From: Dyella humicola
GTDB taxonomy: Bacteria > Pseudomonadota > Gammaproteobacteria > Xanthomonadales > Rhodanobacteraceae
Direction: 5' to 3'
DNA: 64,000 bases
Assembly: GCF_026283945.1 (NCBI RefSeq)
Contig: NZ_JAPDPC010000001.1
Coordinates: 2,046,001-2,110,000 of the forward strand
Made by a program: the position numbers and the translations under genes. This document shows, piece by piece, positions 15,736 to 24,053 of the stretch. Below the pieces are notes generated by a model. That model saw only the letters and a program-made list of their open reading frames with translations. It was not told where the DNA came from and searched no databases. The first letter of the stretch is position 1. The number at the start of each line of letters is the position of its first letter.

Positions 15736-18299
15736 GCGGGGCGGCGCCCGTGCGTGCAGTAGCACGCATCAAAGCGATGCTGGCGCAGCAGCTGGGTGTC
15801 GACGCGGACGGCAGCCGCCGTCTGTGGCTGGTGCGACTGTTGTTCCGGCCGCCTCGACCCGGTCAACGCGACTGGGCCATGCACTGGAGCGATGAGGTGG
15901 CGCGTCACCTGCACGACGAACTGGCCGTGGGCGAGGGAGAGGGCGCTGGCGTATGGCTCAAGCGCCTGTTGTTCCGGCCGCCGCGGCGTCGCGTCCACCT
16001 CGCGGCCGACTTGCATCGCACGCGCCATCGCCGTGGCGAGCAGCGCCGATCAATGTTGCTGGGGCGGATCAGTCATCGTCTCAAGCCGGTGCTTGACGTC
16101 GTGGCTGGTGCAGAGCGTGCGCTAGCCGCCAGGTTGCCAAGCGTCCCTTGGCAAAAAGTGAGTGAGCGTGTCCACCCATGGTCCTCAAAGCTCGATCGCG
16201 TGCCCTTCATCAAAACGTTGCTGCTGCTGATGGCGCTGGCCGTGGCTCTGGCGTTCTGGACCACGCCTTTGCCGCTGGCTGCCCAGTTCCGGCTTTTCAT
16301 CTTCGTCTGTGTGGTAATGGTGGTTGCCCGGCGCATTCCGGGGCGCTGGCCGACCATGCTGATGGTGTCGCTTTCCATCCTGATGGCAGGGCGCTACATC
16401 TGGTGGCGATCCACCGAAACACTGCGTTTTTCCACCGCGACTGAAACCATCGTCGGCTCGGTACTGTACGCGGCAGAAATCTACACCTGGATCGTGCTGA
16501 TCTTCGGTTATATCCAGACGGCCTGGCCGCTGAATCGACGGCCCAGGCCATTGCCCGAGAATGTGGGTAGCTGGCCGACGGTGGACGTCTATATTCCCAC
16601 CTACAACGAACCGCTATCCGTGGTGAGTCCGGCGGTGCTGGCAGCCAAGAGCATGGACTGGCCACGCGACAAGTTGCGCGTCTACCTGCTGGACGATGGC
16701 AGTCGCGAGGAGTTCCAGCGCTTCGCGGCCGATGTCGGCGTGAGCTACCTCACGCGCGAAGAGCACCACTTCGCGAAGGCCGGCAACATCAATCATGCGC
16801 TGGGGCTGACCAGTGGCGACTACATCGCCATCTTCGATTGCGACCACATCCCGACGCGGTCGTTTTTGCAGACCACCATGGGTGAGTTTCTGGTCGACCC
16901 GAAGTGCTCGATGGTGCAGACGCCGCACCATTTCTTCTCGCCCGATCCGTTCGAGCGAAACTACGACACCTTCTTGCGCATTCCCAACGAGGGGAGCCTG
17001 TTCTACGGGCTCGTGCAGGACGGCAACGATTTCTGGAACGCCACCTTCTTTTGCGGCTCGTGCGCGGTGATCAAACGCGCAGCGCTCGAAGAGGTGGGCG
17101 GCGTTGCCGTGGAGACGGTGACCGAGGATGCGCACACCTCGTTGAAAATGCATCGTCATGGCTATCGCAGCGCCTACCTGGGCATCGTACAGGCGGCGGG
17201 ATTGGCCACGGAGAGCTTGTCCGGACTTGTCGGTCAGCGTATCCGCTGGGCGCGTGGCATGGCGCAGATCTTTCGCGTGGACAACCCCTGGGCCGGCAAG
17301 GGTCTGAGCTTCTTCCAACGCATTTGCTACAGCAACGCCATGCTGCATTTCTTCTACGGCTTTCCGCGCCTGATCTTCCTGATCATGCCGCTGGCGTACC
17401 TGTTCTTTGGTCTGCACGTGTTCAATGCGGACGGGGTGTCGGTGATGGCCTATGTGTTGCCCTATCTGTTCGTTTCAGGGTTGGCCAATTCGCGCATCCA
17501 GGGGCAGTATCGCCATTCGTTCTGGGCCGAGGTATATGAGTCGGTGCTTGCCTGGTATACGGTGTTGCCAACCACCGTCGCCTTCCTCAACCCAAAGAAG
17601 GGCAAGTTCAACGTCACCGCCAAGGGTGGGCTGATCGAGCAGGAATACCTCGACTGGGCCATCTCCAGGCCTTATGTGTGGTTGCTTGCCATCAACTTCG
17701 CGGGCCTGTTGGCGGGCGTGGTACGCATCTTCACCATCCAGAGCGACGAGCCCGCCACGGTACTGATGAACATAGTGTGGGGTTTGTTCAACGTGGCCAT
17801 GCTCGGTGCCGCCGTCGGCGTGGCCAAGGAAACGCGGCAAGTCCGCGTGGCGCACCATGTTCCTCTGCGTGTGCCGGCCACGGTGATCCTCGCCAACGGC
17901 ACGACGATTGCCTGCCACACCGAAAACTACTCCACCGGTGGTCTGGGCATCGTGTTACCCGCGGCCCTGGACCTGAAGCGCGGCGACAGCGTCGGCGTGG
18001 CCTTGTCGAGAGGCCCCATGGAGTATTACTTCCGCGCCATCGTTGCACGCCATAGCGAAATACATCTTGGCCTCAAGTTCGAGGACTGGTCTTACGAAAA
18101 AGAGCTGCAACTTATTCAGTGCACTTTTGGCCGTGCCGATGCATGGGTTCGTTGGGACGAACAATTGGTGGCCGATGCACCGCTACACAGCTTCATTGAG
18201 GTCGTCGAGATGGGTTATCAGGGCGTGCTACGGCTGTTCGATGCCGGCCTGGATGTCGTCGAGGCCACCGTGCTGCGCCGACCACGTCAGCCACGATAA
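15732..18299 (+). CDS. bcsA: Cellulose synthase catalytic subunit BcsA
   Basis: 855 residues. Inner-membrane GT2 synthase that polymerises UDP-glucose and extrudes the glucan. Catalytic motifs in order: D321-D322-G, D369-C-D371, T464-E465-D466 (general base) and Q502-RIR-W506 (acceptor site). Eight or so membrane helices flank this core. A PilZ domain follows (about 700-800). Its second half is normal (N732YSTGG), but the RxxxR motif reads R705-VAH-H709, lacking the second Arg. A cytosolic N-terminal extension of about 155 residues carries two copies of WL-V/K-RLLFRPPR (32-42, 75-85). GGAGATAGG precedes the ATG, which overlaps bcsQ. Confidence 0.97.
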   Translation: MSGAAPVRAVARIKAMLAQQLGVDADGSRRLWLVRLLFRPPRPGQRDWAMHWSDEVARHLHDELAVGEGEGAGVWLKRLLFRPPRRRVHLAADLHRTRHRRGEQRRSMLLGRISHRLKPVLDVVAGAERALAARLPSVPWQKVSERVHPWSSKLDRVPFIKTLLLLMALAVALAFWTTPLPLAAQFRLFIFVCVVMVVARRIPGRWPTMLMVSLSILMAGRYIWWRSTETLRFSTATETIVGSVLYAAEIYTWIVLIFGYIQTAWPLNRRPRPLPENVGSWPTVDVYIPTYNEPLSVVSPAVLAAKSMDWPRDKLRVYLLDDGSREEFQRFAADVGVSYLTREEHHFAKAGNINHALGLTSGDYIAIFDCDHIPTRSFLQTTMGEFLVDPKCSMVQTPHHFFSPDPFERNYDTFLRIPNEGSLFYGLVQDGNDFWNATFFCGSCAVIKRAALEEVGGVAVETVTEDAHTSLKMHRHGYRSAYLGIVQAAGLATESLSGLVGQRIRWARGMAQIFRVDNPWAGKGLSFFQRICYSNAMLHFFYGFPRLIFLIMPLAYLFFGLHVFNADGVSVMAYVLPYLFVSGLANSRIQGQYRHSFWAEVYESVLAWYTVLPTTVAFLNPKKGKFNVTAKGGLIEQEYLDWAISRPYVWLLAINFAGLLAGVVRIFTIQSDEPATVLMNIVWGLFNVAMLGAAVGVAKETRQVRVAHHVPLRVPATVILANGTTIACHTENYSTGGLGIVLPAALDLKRGDSVGVALSRGPMEYYFRAIVARHSEIHLGLKFEDWSYEKELQLIQCTFGRADAWVRWDEQLVADAPLHSFIEVVEMGYQGVLRLFDAGLDVVEATVLRRPRQPR

Positions 18300-18310
18300 C
18301 GGGATCGCCC

Positions 18311-19894
18311 ATGGGATTTTGGAATCTTTACTTCATCGCCAAGATCTACCTGGCAGCGGCCGGCAAACTCAGGCCGTTGTGGTGGCTCAATCTGCTCTTT
18401 GCGCTCGCATTGATCGTTCCGTTGCGACAGCGTTCGCTGCGCGTGCTGCGGCTGGTGCTTGCCGTACTGGCAGGCGCGGCACTGGCCTACCGCGAATCGG
18501 ATCTGCCGCCGTTCGCTTACGTTTTGCGGCAAATACCGGCACTCGCAGCGTTCTCGCCGACCTACATGATGGAGCTGGCACGACGCATTTTCACGCCGGC
18601 CATGGTCTATGTCCCCCTTGTGGCGGTGGCGGCCTATGCCGTCGTCAACCGCTGGGTGCGCGTAACCACCTTCGTGCTGCTCGCGTTGGTCTTGTTCCCG
18701 CTGTGGGAGGGCGTCGAGGCGCTGGCTGCGAAAGTGACCACACCCTCCGGCTATGCAGACAACGCCGGCGCCAACACCAGTGCGGCAGGCGCTGGTGCCA
18801 ACGGCAGCACCGGTAGTTACGACGAGCAGCTCGCTGCGTTCCACCAGAGCGAAAAGAATCGACGCGTCGCTTTCTTTCCGATGGACGCCGATCCTGCCGC
18901 GCAGTTCGACATCATCGTTATCCATATCTGCTCGCTTTCCTGGGATGACCTCGAGGTGGTCAGCATGAGCGACAACCCGTTGCTCAGCCGCTTCGACTAC
19001 ATCTTCAAGAACTTCAGCAGTGCGGCCAGTTACAGCGGCCCGGCCGCGATCCGTGTACTGCGCGCCTCCTGCGGACAGCAGGCGCACCAGGATCTGTACA
19101 GCCCGGCACCCCAGGATTGCCATGTGTTTGCCGATCTCGCAGCTGCCGGCTACGACGTACAGTTCATGATGAATCACGATGGCCACTTTGACGACTTTCG
19201 CGGCATCGTCGAGCGCGAGATCGGACCCGCCGGCCTGCAACCGCAATCGACCGAAGGGCTGCCGGTGGCCATGAGGGAGTTCGATGGGTCACCGCTGGTC
19301 GGCGATTTCGATGCCCTGGCCAAGTGGTACCAGGGTCGCATCGACAAGGGTGGTGGTCCGGTCGCCCTGTACTACAACACGGTGACCCTGCATGACGGCA
19401 ACCGTCTGCCCAACAGCAATCTGAGCAGCCAGCAGTCCTATCCGATGCGCCTGAAGAGTCTGTTGGGTGATGTCGATCGACTGATCGACCTTATTGCACG
19501 TTCCGGTCGAAAGGCCGTCGTTGTGTTTGTGCCTGAGCACGGCGCGGCATTGCGCGGTGATGCCGGGCAGATTTCCGGGCTGCGTGAGATACCGACACCT
19601 CGCATCATCCATGTACCGGTCGGCGTCAAGCTGATCGGCCTGCCGGTGGCCGCGCACCGACAGGGACCTGGCGTGGTCATCGACACGCCGACCAGCTATC
19701 TCGCGCTGGCGCAGCTGCTCTCTGCCCTGGTGGCCCATAGCCCGTTCCGAGCGGACGCGCCACCCTTGCAGCAATACGCCACCGACTTGCCGCAGACGCG
19801 CATGGTGGGCGAGAACGAAAACACGGTGACCCTGAGCACACCCAATGGATATGTGATCCACACGCCGGATGGGGTCTGGATGGAGGGCAAGTGA
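18311..19894 (+). CDS. bcsG: Cellulose phosphoethanolamine transferase BcsG
   Basis: 527 residues. The N-terminal membrane domain has about four helices (LNLLFALALIVPL, LVLAVLAGAALAY, AMVYVPLVAVAAYAVV, VTTFVLLALVLFPLW), then a Gly/Ala/Asn-rich linker (about 145-170). The periplasmic alkaline-phosphatase-like domain shows the nucleophile block ASYSGPAAIRVLRASCGQ (Ser about 240-242) and the metal-site VVVFVPEHGAAL block. BcsG transfers phosphoethanolamine from phosphatidylethanolamine to cellulose. Finding it in the same operon as bcsE and bcsF predicts pEtN-modified cellulose. It starts 11 bases after bcsA; its stop overlaps the next ATG. Confidence 0.93.
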   Translation: MGFWNLYFIAKIYLAAAGKLRPLWWLNLLFALALIVPLRQRSLRVLRLVLAVLAGAALAYRESDLPPFAYVLRQIPALAAFSPTYMMELARRIFTPAMVYVPLVAVAAYAVVNRWVRVTTFVLLALVLFPLWEGVEALAAKVTTPSGYADNAGANTSAAGAGANGSTGSYDEQLAAFHQSEKNRRVAFFPMDADPAAQFDIIVIHICSLSWDDLEVVSMSDNPLLSRFDYIFKNFSSAASYSGPAAIRVLRASCGQQAHQDLYSPAPQDCHVFADLAAAGYDVQFMMNHDGHFDDFRGIVEREIGPAGLQPQSTEGLPVAMREFDGSPLVGDFDALAKWYQGRIDKGGGPVALYYNTVTLHDGNRLPNSNLSSQQSYPMRLKSLLGDVDRLIDLIARSGRKAVVVFVPEHGAALRGDAGQISGLREIPTPRIIHVPVGVKLIGLPVAAHRQGPGVVIDTPTSYLALAQLLSALVAHSPFRADAPPLQQYATDLPQTRMVGENENTVTLSTPNGYVIHTPDGVWMEGK

Positions 19895-20088
19895 TGGCCG
19901 TGTCGCAGGACGAACACCTCAAGCTGATGCCAAACGACATTGAAACCTATGCCCGTTACGTCGAAGGTGTCGATCCATCCCGTTACTACGACAGCCAGGA
20001 GCGGGACGTCTGGTGCGCGGCCGCGCAGCGATGGCCGTTGCTGGCTGCCGTGCTCCATGCCGATGTCGGTCGCGACGTGGATCAATGA
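19894..20088 (+). CDS. bcsR: BcsR-like regulatory protein of cellulose synthesis
   Basis: 64 residues (MAVSQDEHLKLMPNDIETYARYV...). The block RYYDSQERDVWCAAAQRWPLLAAVL matches the conserved core of BcsR (tyrosine/aspartate-rich stretch, then ARWPLLAE-like end). BcsR stabilises BcsQ and joins a regulatory heterocomplex that senses c-di-GMP. In enterobacteria bcsR opens the operon next to bcsQ; here it closes it. The start overlaps the bcsG stop (TGATG). Identification rests on this short block only, so it is less certain than for the larger genes. Confidence 0.7.
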   Translation: MAVSQDEHLKLMPNDIETYARYVEGVDPSRYYDSQERDVWCAAAQRWPLLAAVLHADVGRDVDQ

Positions 20089-20128
20089 CCATCGGTCGCC
20101 TACGGAGGCAGACGACGGCAGCGGAGCG

Positions 20129-21886
20129 TCATGGTTCGTCGTCGGCCTCGATGCGGTCTCGGCCATTCTCCTTGGCACGGTATAGCAACGTGTCGGCTCG
20201 TCGGAGAAAGGCGTCGAGATCGGGTTCATTGGCTCGAAGCTCGATGGCGATGCCGAAGCTCACTGTCATCTGGAACACTGCGCCGCTGACAGCGGTAATG
20301 GGTTCTTGATGAAGCCTGCTGCGCATCCGCTCGGTCAGTTCGCGAGCCTGCGCCATATGGTCGACGCAAAGCAGGATCGCAAATTCCTCGCCACCGATGC
20401 GCGCGATGATGTCGTCCGCACGCAAGGTGTCGCGGCAGAGCGCGGATAACATCACCAGGGCGCGGTCGCCGGTCTCGTGGCCATAGGTGTCATTGATCCG
20501 CTTGAAATGGTCGATATCGAACATCACCAGCGCCACATACGGCGTAGTGCGCCGTTTGTCCTGCAGTAACGTCGTGGCCTTGGTGGTAAAGGCCCTGCGA
20601 TTCGACAGGCCGGTCAGTGCATCGGTTTCGGCCATGGTCCGGAGCTCTCCGATCAGGCGCTTGCGCTCTCCTTCGAGCCGGACCCTTTCCGCACTGTTCT
20701 GTTTCAGGATGTCCAGTGCGCCAAACAGATCCTTCACCTCGCCGCTATAGTCCGCCGCGGGAATGGCTACGGCCAGATTGCCGGAAGCGATGGCGAGAAT
20801 AAGTCTCCTGGCCTCCACGAACGGGCGAACGATCTTCTCGCGAAACCGCCACATCATGATCAACAGTACGCCGGTGAGTGCCGAGGCGAGAAGACCGGCG
20901 CCCACGAGCAGCGCAATATGCCTGCGTAGACTGGCGCGGATAGTCTTGTCCGCAAGTGCGAGGGATGCGTCGCGGAAACTATCGATAGATGTCATCAGCG
21001 GAATGTAGCGATCGACGAATTGCATCGCCGTGATGCCTGCACCGCTCGGTTGCATCGCCGACGAGCGTAAGTCGTCGATATAGGAGCGTCCTTCGCCAAA
21101 GTAGCGCTGGGACACGTCGAAAAAATCCGCCTGCAGGTGAGCGGGCAGACCGTGAATGCTCGGTCCGATCAGCATCCGTAGCTGATCGATCCTGCCTAAG
21201 GTTTGTGCGATACCGAAGGTCTCATCCTCAGTGAGCGCCCGGCGGTGAATCAGCGACGGCAGGAACTTCGAGCCGAGCAGCCCGGCATGCTCCCGCAGCA
21301 GCCCCGCCAGCCGCGCCGTCAGCAAATAACTCTGCACATCCGCATTTTCCCGGATAACGCCCGTTGCAGTCGTATCGGCGATGGAAGAAAGCGTCGGTAT
21401 CGTGCCAACCATGGGATCGAACGCGCGCAAAATGTTCGCTTCGCTGCGATCATCAGGGTCCTCTCGACCGACCGCGTCGAGTTCACGCCGCGCGTCGGCC
21501 AGGTTCGTGCGCATTTGGTCATATTGAGTGATCAATGACGCGCAGGTACCGCAACCGGGATTGCGTAGTGTCACGCCTAGTTCGTCCAGTCGCGCGTCGA
21601 CGGCACGGCGAGTAGCTTCCAGTGTCGCGATCTGCTGGCTTGTGGTGGGAATTTGCTGCTCTAGAACGGTAAAGGTGCGTTGGCGTTCTGCGGATATGCT
21701 GGCCATGGCGCGCAGCGCCGCCTGGAGCACGTCAAACTCTGTTCGTGCCTGAGCCGCGTCGCGGTAGCCCAGCCATTGCTGGACAAACAGCATCAGCACC
21801 AGCGACAGCACCACAACGTAGATGACGATGACGATGTGGCGGAATCGACGATTGATGGAATCGCTGGCTGGCGCTTTGTCTGGCAT
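20129..21886 (-). CDS. Membrane diguanylate cyclase with HAMP and GGDEF domains
   Basis: 585 residues. One N-terminal helix (IVIVIYVVVLSLVLMLFVQQW), an about 290-residue helical periplasmic sensor with a GCGTCAS cysteine pair, and a second helix (HIALLVGAGLLASALTGVLLIMMW). A HAMP domain and the GGDEF domain follow (FDIDHFKRINDTYGHETGD; G498-GEEF). The inhibitory I-site R489-ADD-492 sits exactly five residues before GGEEF, so the enzyme should make c-di-GMP and be feedback-inhibited. It converges on bcsR with a 40-base gap, so it is a likely source of the c-di-GMP read by BcsA and BcsE. The ligand sensed is unknown. Confidence 0.92.
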   Translation of the reverse strand: MPDKAPASDSINRRFRHIVIVIYVVVLSLVLMLFVQQWLGYRDAAQARTEFDVLQAALRAMASISAERQRTFTVLEQQIPTTSQQIATLEATRRAVDARLDELGVTLRNPGCGTCASLITQYDQMRTNLADARRELDAVGREDPDDRSEANILRAFDPMVGTIPTLSSIADTTATGVIRENADVQSYLLTARLAGLLREHAGLLGSKFLPSLIHRRALTEDETFGIAQTLGRIDQLRMLIGPSIHGLPAHLQADFFDVSQRYFGEGRSYIDDLRSSAMQPSGAGITAMQFVDRYIPLMTSIDSFRDASLALADKTIRASLRRHIALLVGAGLLASALTGVLLIMMWRFREKIVRPFVEARRLILAIASGNLAVAIPAADYSGEVKDLFGALDILKQNSAERVRLEGERKRLIGELRTMAETDALTGLSNRRAFTTKATTLLQDKRRTTPYVALVMFDIDHFKRINDTYGHETGDRALVMLSALCRDTLRADDIIARIGGEEFAILLCVDHMAQARELTERMRSRLHQEPITAVSGAVFQMTVSFGIAIELRANEPDLDAFLRRADTLLYRAKENGRDRIEADDEP

Positions 21887-22284
21887 GACCGAGGTGGCCT
21901 TTGCTGTGTCCTGCTTGAAGCGGGGCCGCTGTGGGAGCCGGACCGGTCACGGGGTTAACCAACAGGCATGCATTAGCATCCTCGTGATTCAGGCGATTTT
22001 CCAGACCATCCTGGGCAGGACGACGTCGTCGACGCCATGGGTGGCGCCGAGTTCAGCGGTTGGATCATGGCCTATGGACAGCTGATATCCGGCAGCGGGA
22101 ATGATTGTTCGCCTGTGGCTGCTGACTGACCTTGCAGTCAGGGCGCGGGCTCGGCAAGCTGGGAACATCCGTCCTTGATGGCGATTTCAGCCGATCGATC
22201 CAGCATAGGGACGAAATCGTTCGCCCGTGATCCAGAGTTCAACCTCGCTCGGGACGCTCGTTAACCGGCTATGGATAAATCGCA
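21887..22284. other. Intergenic region upstream of the cyclase
   Basis: About 400 bases with no convincing gene, RNA or repeat. The promoter of the minus-strand diguanylate cyclase must lie in the left part. Confidence 0.5.
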
Positions 22285-22491
22285 ATGATCAGCTGCAGTA
22301 ACTTAGACCCCAAAGATCTCGAATGCCTCGGCTGGGTGGCCGTCGGCAGGCCGGACCTTGTTTCAGAAGCGTCCCTGGAGCGTCTGCACAGCGCGGGACT
22401 CGTGCGCAAGCCGGATCGGATCGCTGAAAGCGCCGTGCCACTTGAGCTTACGCCAGCAGGGCTCGCCTTGATCCGGTCGAGCGATCAGTGA
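22285..22491 (+). CDS. Small hypothetical protein, winged-helix-like
   Basis: 68 residues beginning MISCSNLDPKDLECLGW. The end, ERLHSAGLVRKP...LELTPAGLALI, resembles the recognition helix and wing of MarR/PadR-type proteins. That would make it a minimal helix-turn-helix protein or a remnant of one. Only a weak GGAT ribosome site is present and it stands alone. I do not recognise a family with confidence. Confidence 0.4.
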   Translation: MISCSNLDPKDLECLGWVAVGRPDLVSEASLERLHSAGLVRKPDRIAESAVPLELTPAGLALIRSSDQ

Positions 22492-22752
22492 ACGTGGCAA
22501 CCATGGGTTGGTCGACATGGAGCTTGCTGGCAGCATCTCCGTAGTTGCGCCTCCGTATCGAGTGGCTATGGCGCAGCCAACCATCATGGATATCGACGAG
22601 AAAAACGTTCCCACCAGATGATCAAGAATGGTCTTGCCCGGAACTACGCTGAGCCAGGTCGGTGCGAACGGAATCTGCGTGGCGAGAGCAAGCATGATGG
22701 CGATCTTGTAGTCAAACAGCAGGAGCTGTATTTCTAAGGCTTTGGCGGCCAA
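22363..22752 (-). CDS. Doubtful hypothetical membrane ORF
   Basis: A TTG-started frame of 129 residues whose first half has hydrophobic segments (YKIAIMLALATQIPFAPTWL, VGTFFSSISMMVGCAIATRYGG). The second half lies antisense to the small ORF at 22285-22491 and looks non-coding. No ribosome site is seen. It may be a decayed membrane-protein gene or chance. Confidence 0.2.
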   Translation of the reverse strand: MAAKALEIQLLLFDYKIAIMLALATQIPFAPTWLSVVPGKTILDHLVGTFFSSISMMVGCAIATRYGGATTEMLPASSMSTNPWLPRSLIARPDQGEPCWRKLKWHGAFSDPIRLAHESRAVQTLQGRF

Positions 22753-22978
22753 ATCGAAGCACGCACTATAAGTCTAGCGGCAGCCATGCAATGCAAATGA
22801 GCATCACGCTGCGAGGCAGCGCAATCGGGCGATCCTGAGGGCGCAGAAGGCCCATCCGGCGAAGCACGATGACGTGCGTGGGCTCAGCGAACAGGTCTCG
22901 TTCGTTGGACCTGGTTTTCTCGCCCTCGTGGACACCCACGGCTTGGGTTGCTTTTCAAAGGCGGGCGGAAACGTGCGC
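22492..22978. other. Gene-poor stretch before the outer-membrane protein gene
   Basis: Apart from the doubtful ORF above nothing is supportable here. The 3' end of the minus-strand outer-membrane protein message falls in the right half; I see no strong hairpin. Confidence 0.4.
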
Positions 22979-23821
22979 TTAGAACTGGAACGTGGCGCTG
23001 AGTGAGGGGCCGCCCAGGCGGACCTTGCGCAGGAAGTTGTCGCCACCACTCTTGTGATACTCGATGCCGCGATAGACGAGCGCGATGGCGCCCCAGTCAA
23101 AGGCATAGCCGACGCCAAGCTTGGCCTGGTAGGTGGTTTCCGATCCGCCGCTGCCAATATCGCCGTAATAGGGGAAAAAGACCCTCTTGTTGTCGAACGG
23201 TGTCCAGATGCCACGTACGCCGATGATGCCGTCGGTGAGGTTGGTCTGGCCACGCAGGCGGCCGCTGTCGGCCAGGTTCACTCGTCCTGCATTACCCGTG
23301 AGGGTGAAGTCCCAATCGACATTGCCCTTCAACCACAGATAACGCACGCCAACCAGCACGTCGATAAAACCATTCTGCCCATGCGCCGCCGAGTAAAGGC
23401 CGGCCACATTGAACACGCCACCCTTGAGATCCCAACTGGTATCCAGATTCGCATTGCCAGCGAAGCGGTCGCCGCCGATACGCCTGAAACGGCCCTCTTC
23501 ATTGCTGAAATTGACCCAGTCGACATCGCTGTAAATGCCCCAGTGACCCTTGCGGGCCACGCCCTCGAGCATGAACGCGCCGCTGAGGTAGCTGAAAATG
23601 TCCTTATTCGTGTTGTTCTGGACGGTCCCCGTTCCAGGCACCTGGTAACGCGTGCTGGCCTGGATGCCGGGTAACCATACATAGGGCGTGAGGCTGAAGT
23701 GCCAGTTGCCATCCCACAAATCCGGCTGATCTGCCTGGGCGCTGCCGATGCCTGCCATGAAGAGAGCCAGCGCGAGGGCGGCGATGCGCGAACCGGTACG
23801 AGCGAGGGGACGGGATTGCAT
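22979..23821 (-). CDS. Outer-membrane beta-barrel protein, function unknown
   Basis: 280 residues from ATG 23821 (GGAAG eight bases upstream). Signal peptide MQSRPLARTGSRIAALALALFMAGIGSAQA, then a run of amphipathic strands (WHFSLTPYVWLPGIQASTRY, WGIYSDVDWVNFSN, VDWDFTLTGNAGRV, TTYQAKLGVGYAFDWGAIALVYRGIEY) ending in a C-terminal Phe (LSATFQF), the signal for BAM insertion. SLTPYVWLPGI is a common opening of unclassified barrels in proteobacteria. It is divergent from the DUF3300 gene with a GTA-N4-TAC motif 91 bases upstream of its start, so control by the nearby NarL-type system is likely. Confidence 0.75.
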   Translation of the reverse strand: MQSRPLARTGSRIAALALALFMAGIGSAQADQPDLWDGNWHFSLTPYVWLPGIQASTRYQVPGTGTVQNNTNKDIFSYLSGAFMLEGVARKGHWGIYSDVDWVNFSNEEGRFRRIGGDRFAGNANLDTSWDLKGGVFNVAGLYSAAHGQNGFIDVLVGVRYLWLKGNVDWDFTLTGNAGRVNLADSGRLRGQTNLTDGIIGVRGIWTPFDNKRVFFPYYGDIGSGGSETTYQAKLGVGYAFDWGAIALVYRGIEYHKSGGDNFLRKVRLGGPSLSATFQF

Positions 23822-23900
23822 GGCAGCGCTTCCTGAAGTCGAACCCAATTGCATATTGAGGCGTCTTACCGGTGCTGCCCAGCGAACTACTACCTAGCAG

Positions 23901-23924
23901 CGACTAAGTAAAGTTACGGAGTCG
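23901..23924. promoter_or_regulatory. Palindromic GTA-N4-TAC box (site 1)
   Basis: A 24-base dyad: CGACT, 2 bases, GTA, AAGT, TAC, 2 bases, AGTCG. Its centre (23912/23913) is 91 bases upstream of the ATG of the minus-strand outer-membrane protein gene. It is the most symmetrical of six related sites and a good candidate for a LuxR/NarL-type dimer operator. Confidence 0.55.
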
Positions 23925-23955
23925 CCCACTCGACTCGTGAGTGCTTTGCCCGCTA

Positions 23956-23975
23956 CGTACTTTTGCTTAGTGCCG
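23956..23975 (+). promoter_or_regulatory. GTA-N4-TAC-like box (site 2)
   Basis: CGTACTTTTGCTTAGTGCCG matches the extended consensus CGTA-N-TTyTACTTAGTCGG with one change in the right half-site. Its centre is about 92 bases upstream of the DUF3300 ATG, mirroring the distance of site 1 to the divergent gene. Confidence 0.45.
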
Positions 23976-24053
23976 ACTCCGCATAAATGCGCTGTGCTGC
24001 TTGCCGTGTTGGTGGCAAGCTGGGAAGTGCGCGAGATTCCCGGGAGCGACGCA

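Noticed and set aside
22804-23253. Minus-strand frame overlapping the outer-membrane protein gene
   Set aside because: It lies out of frame with the outer-membrane protein gene on the same strand and has shadow composition.
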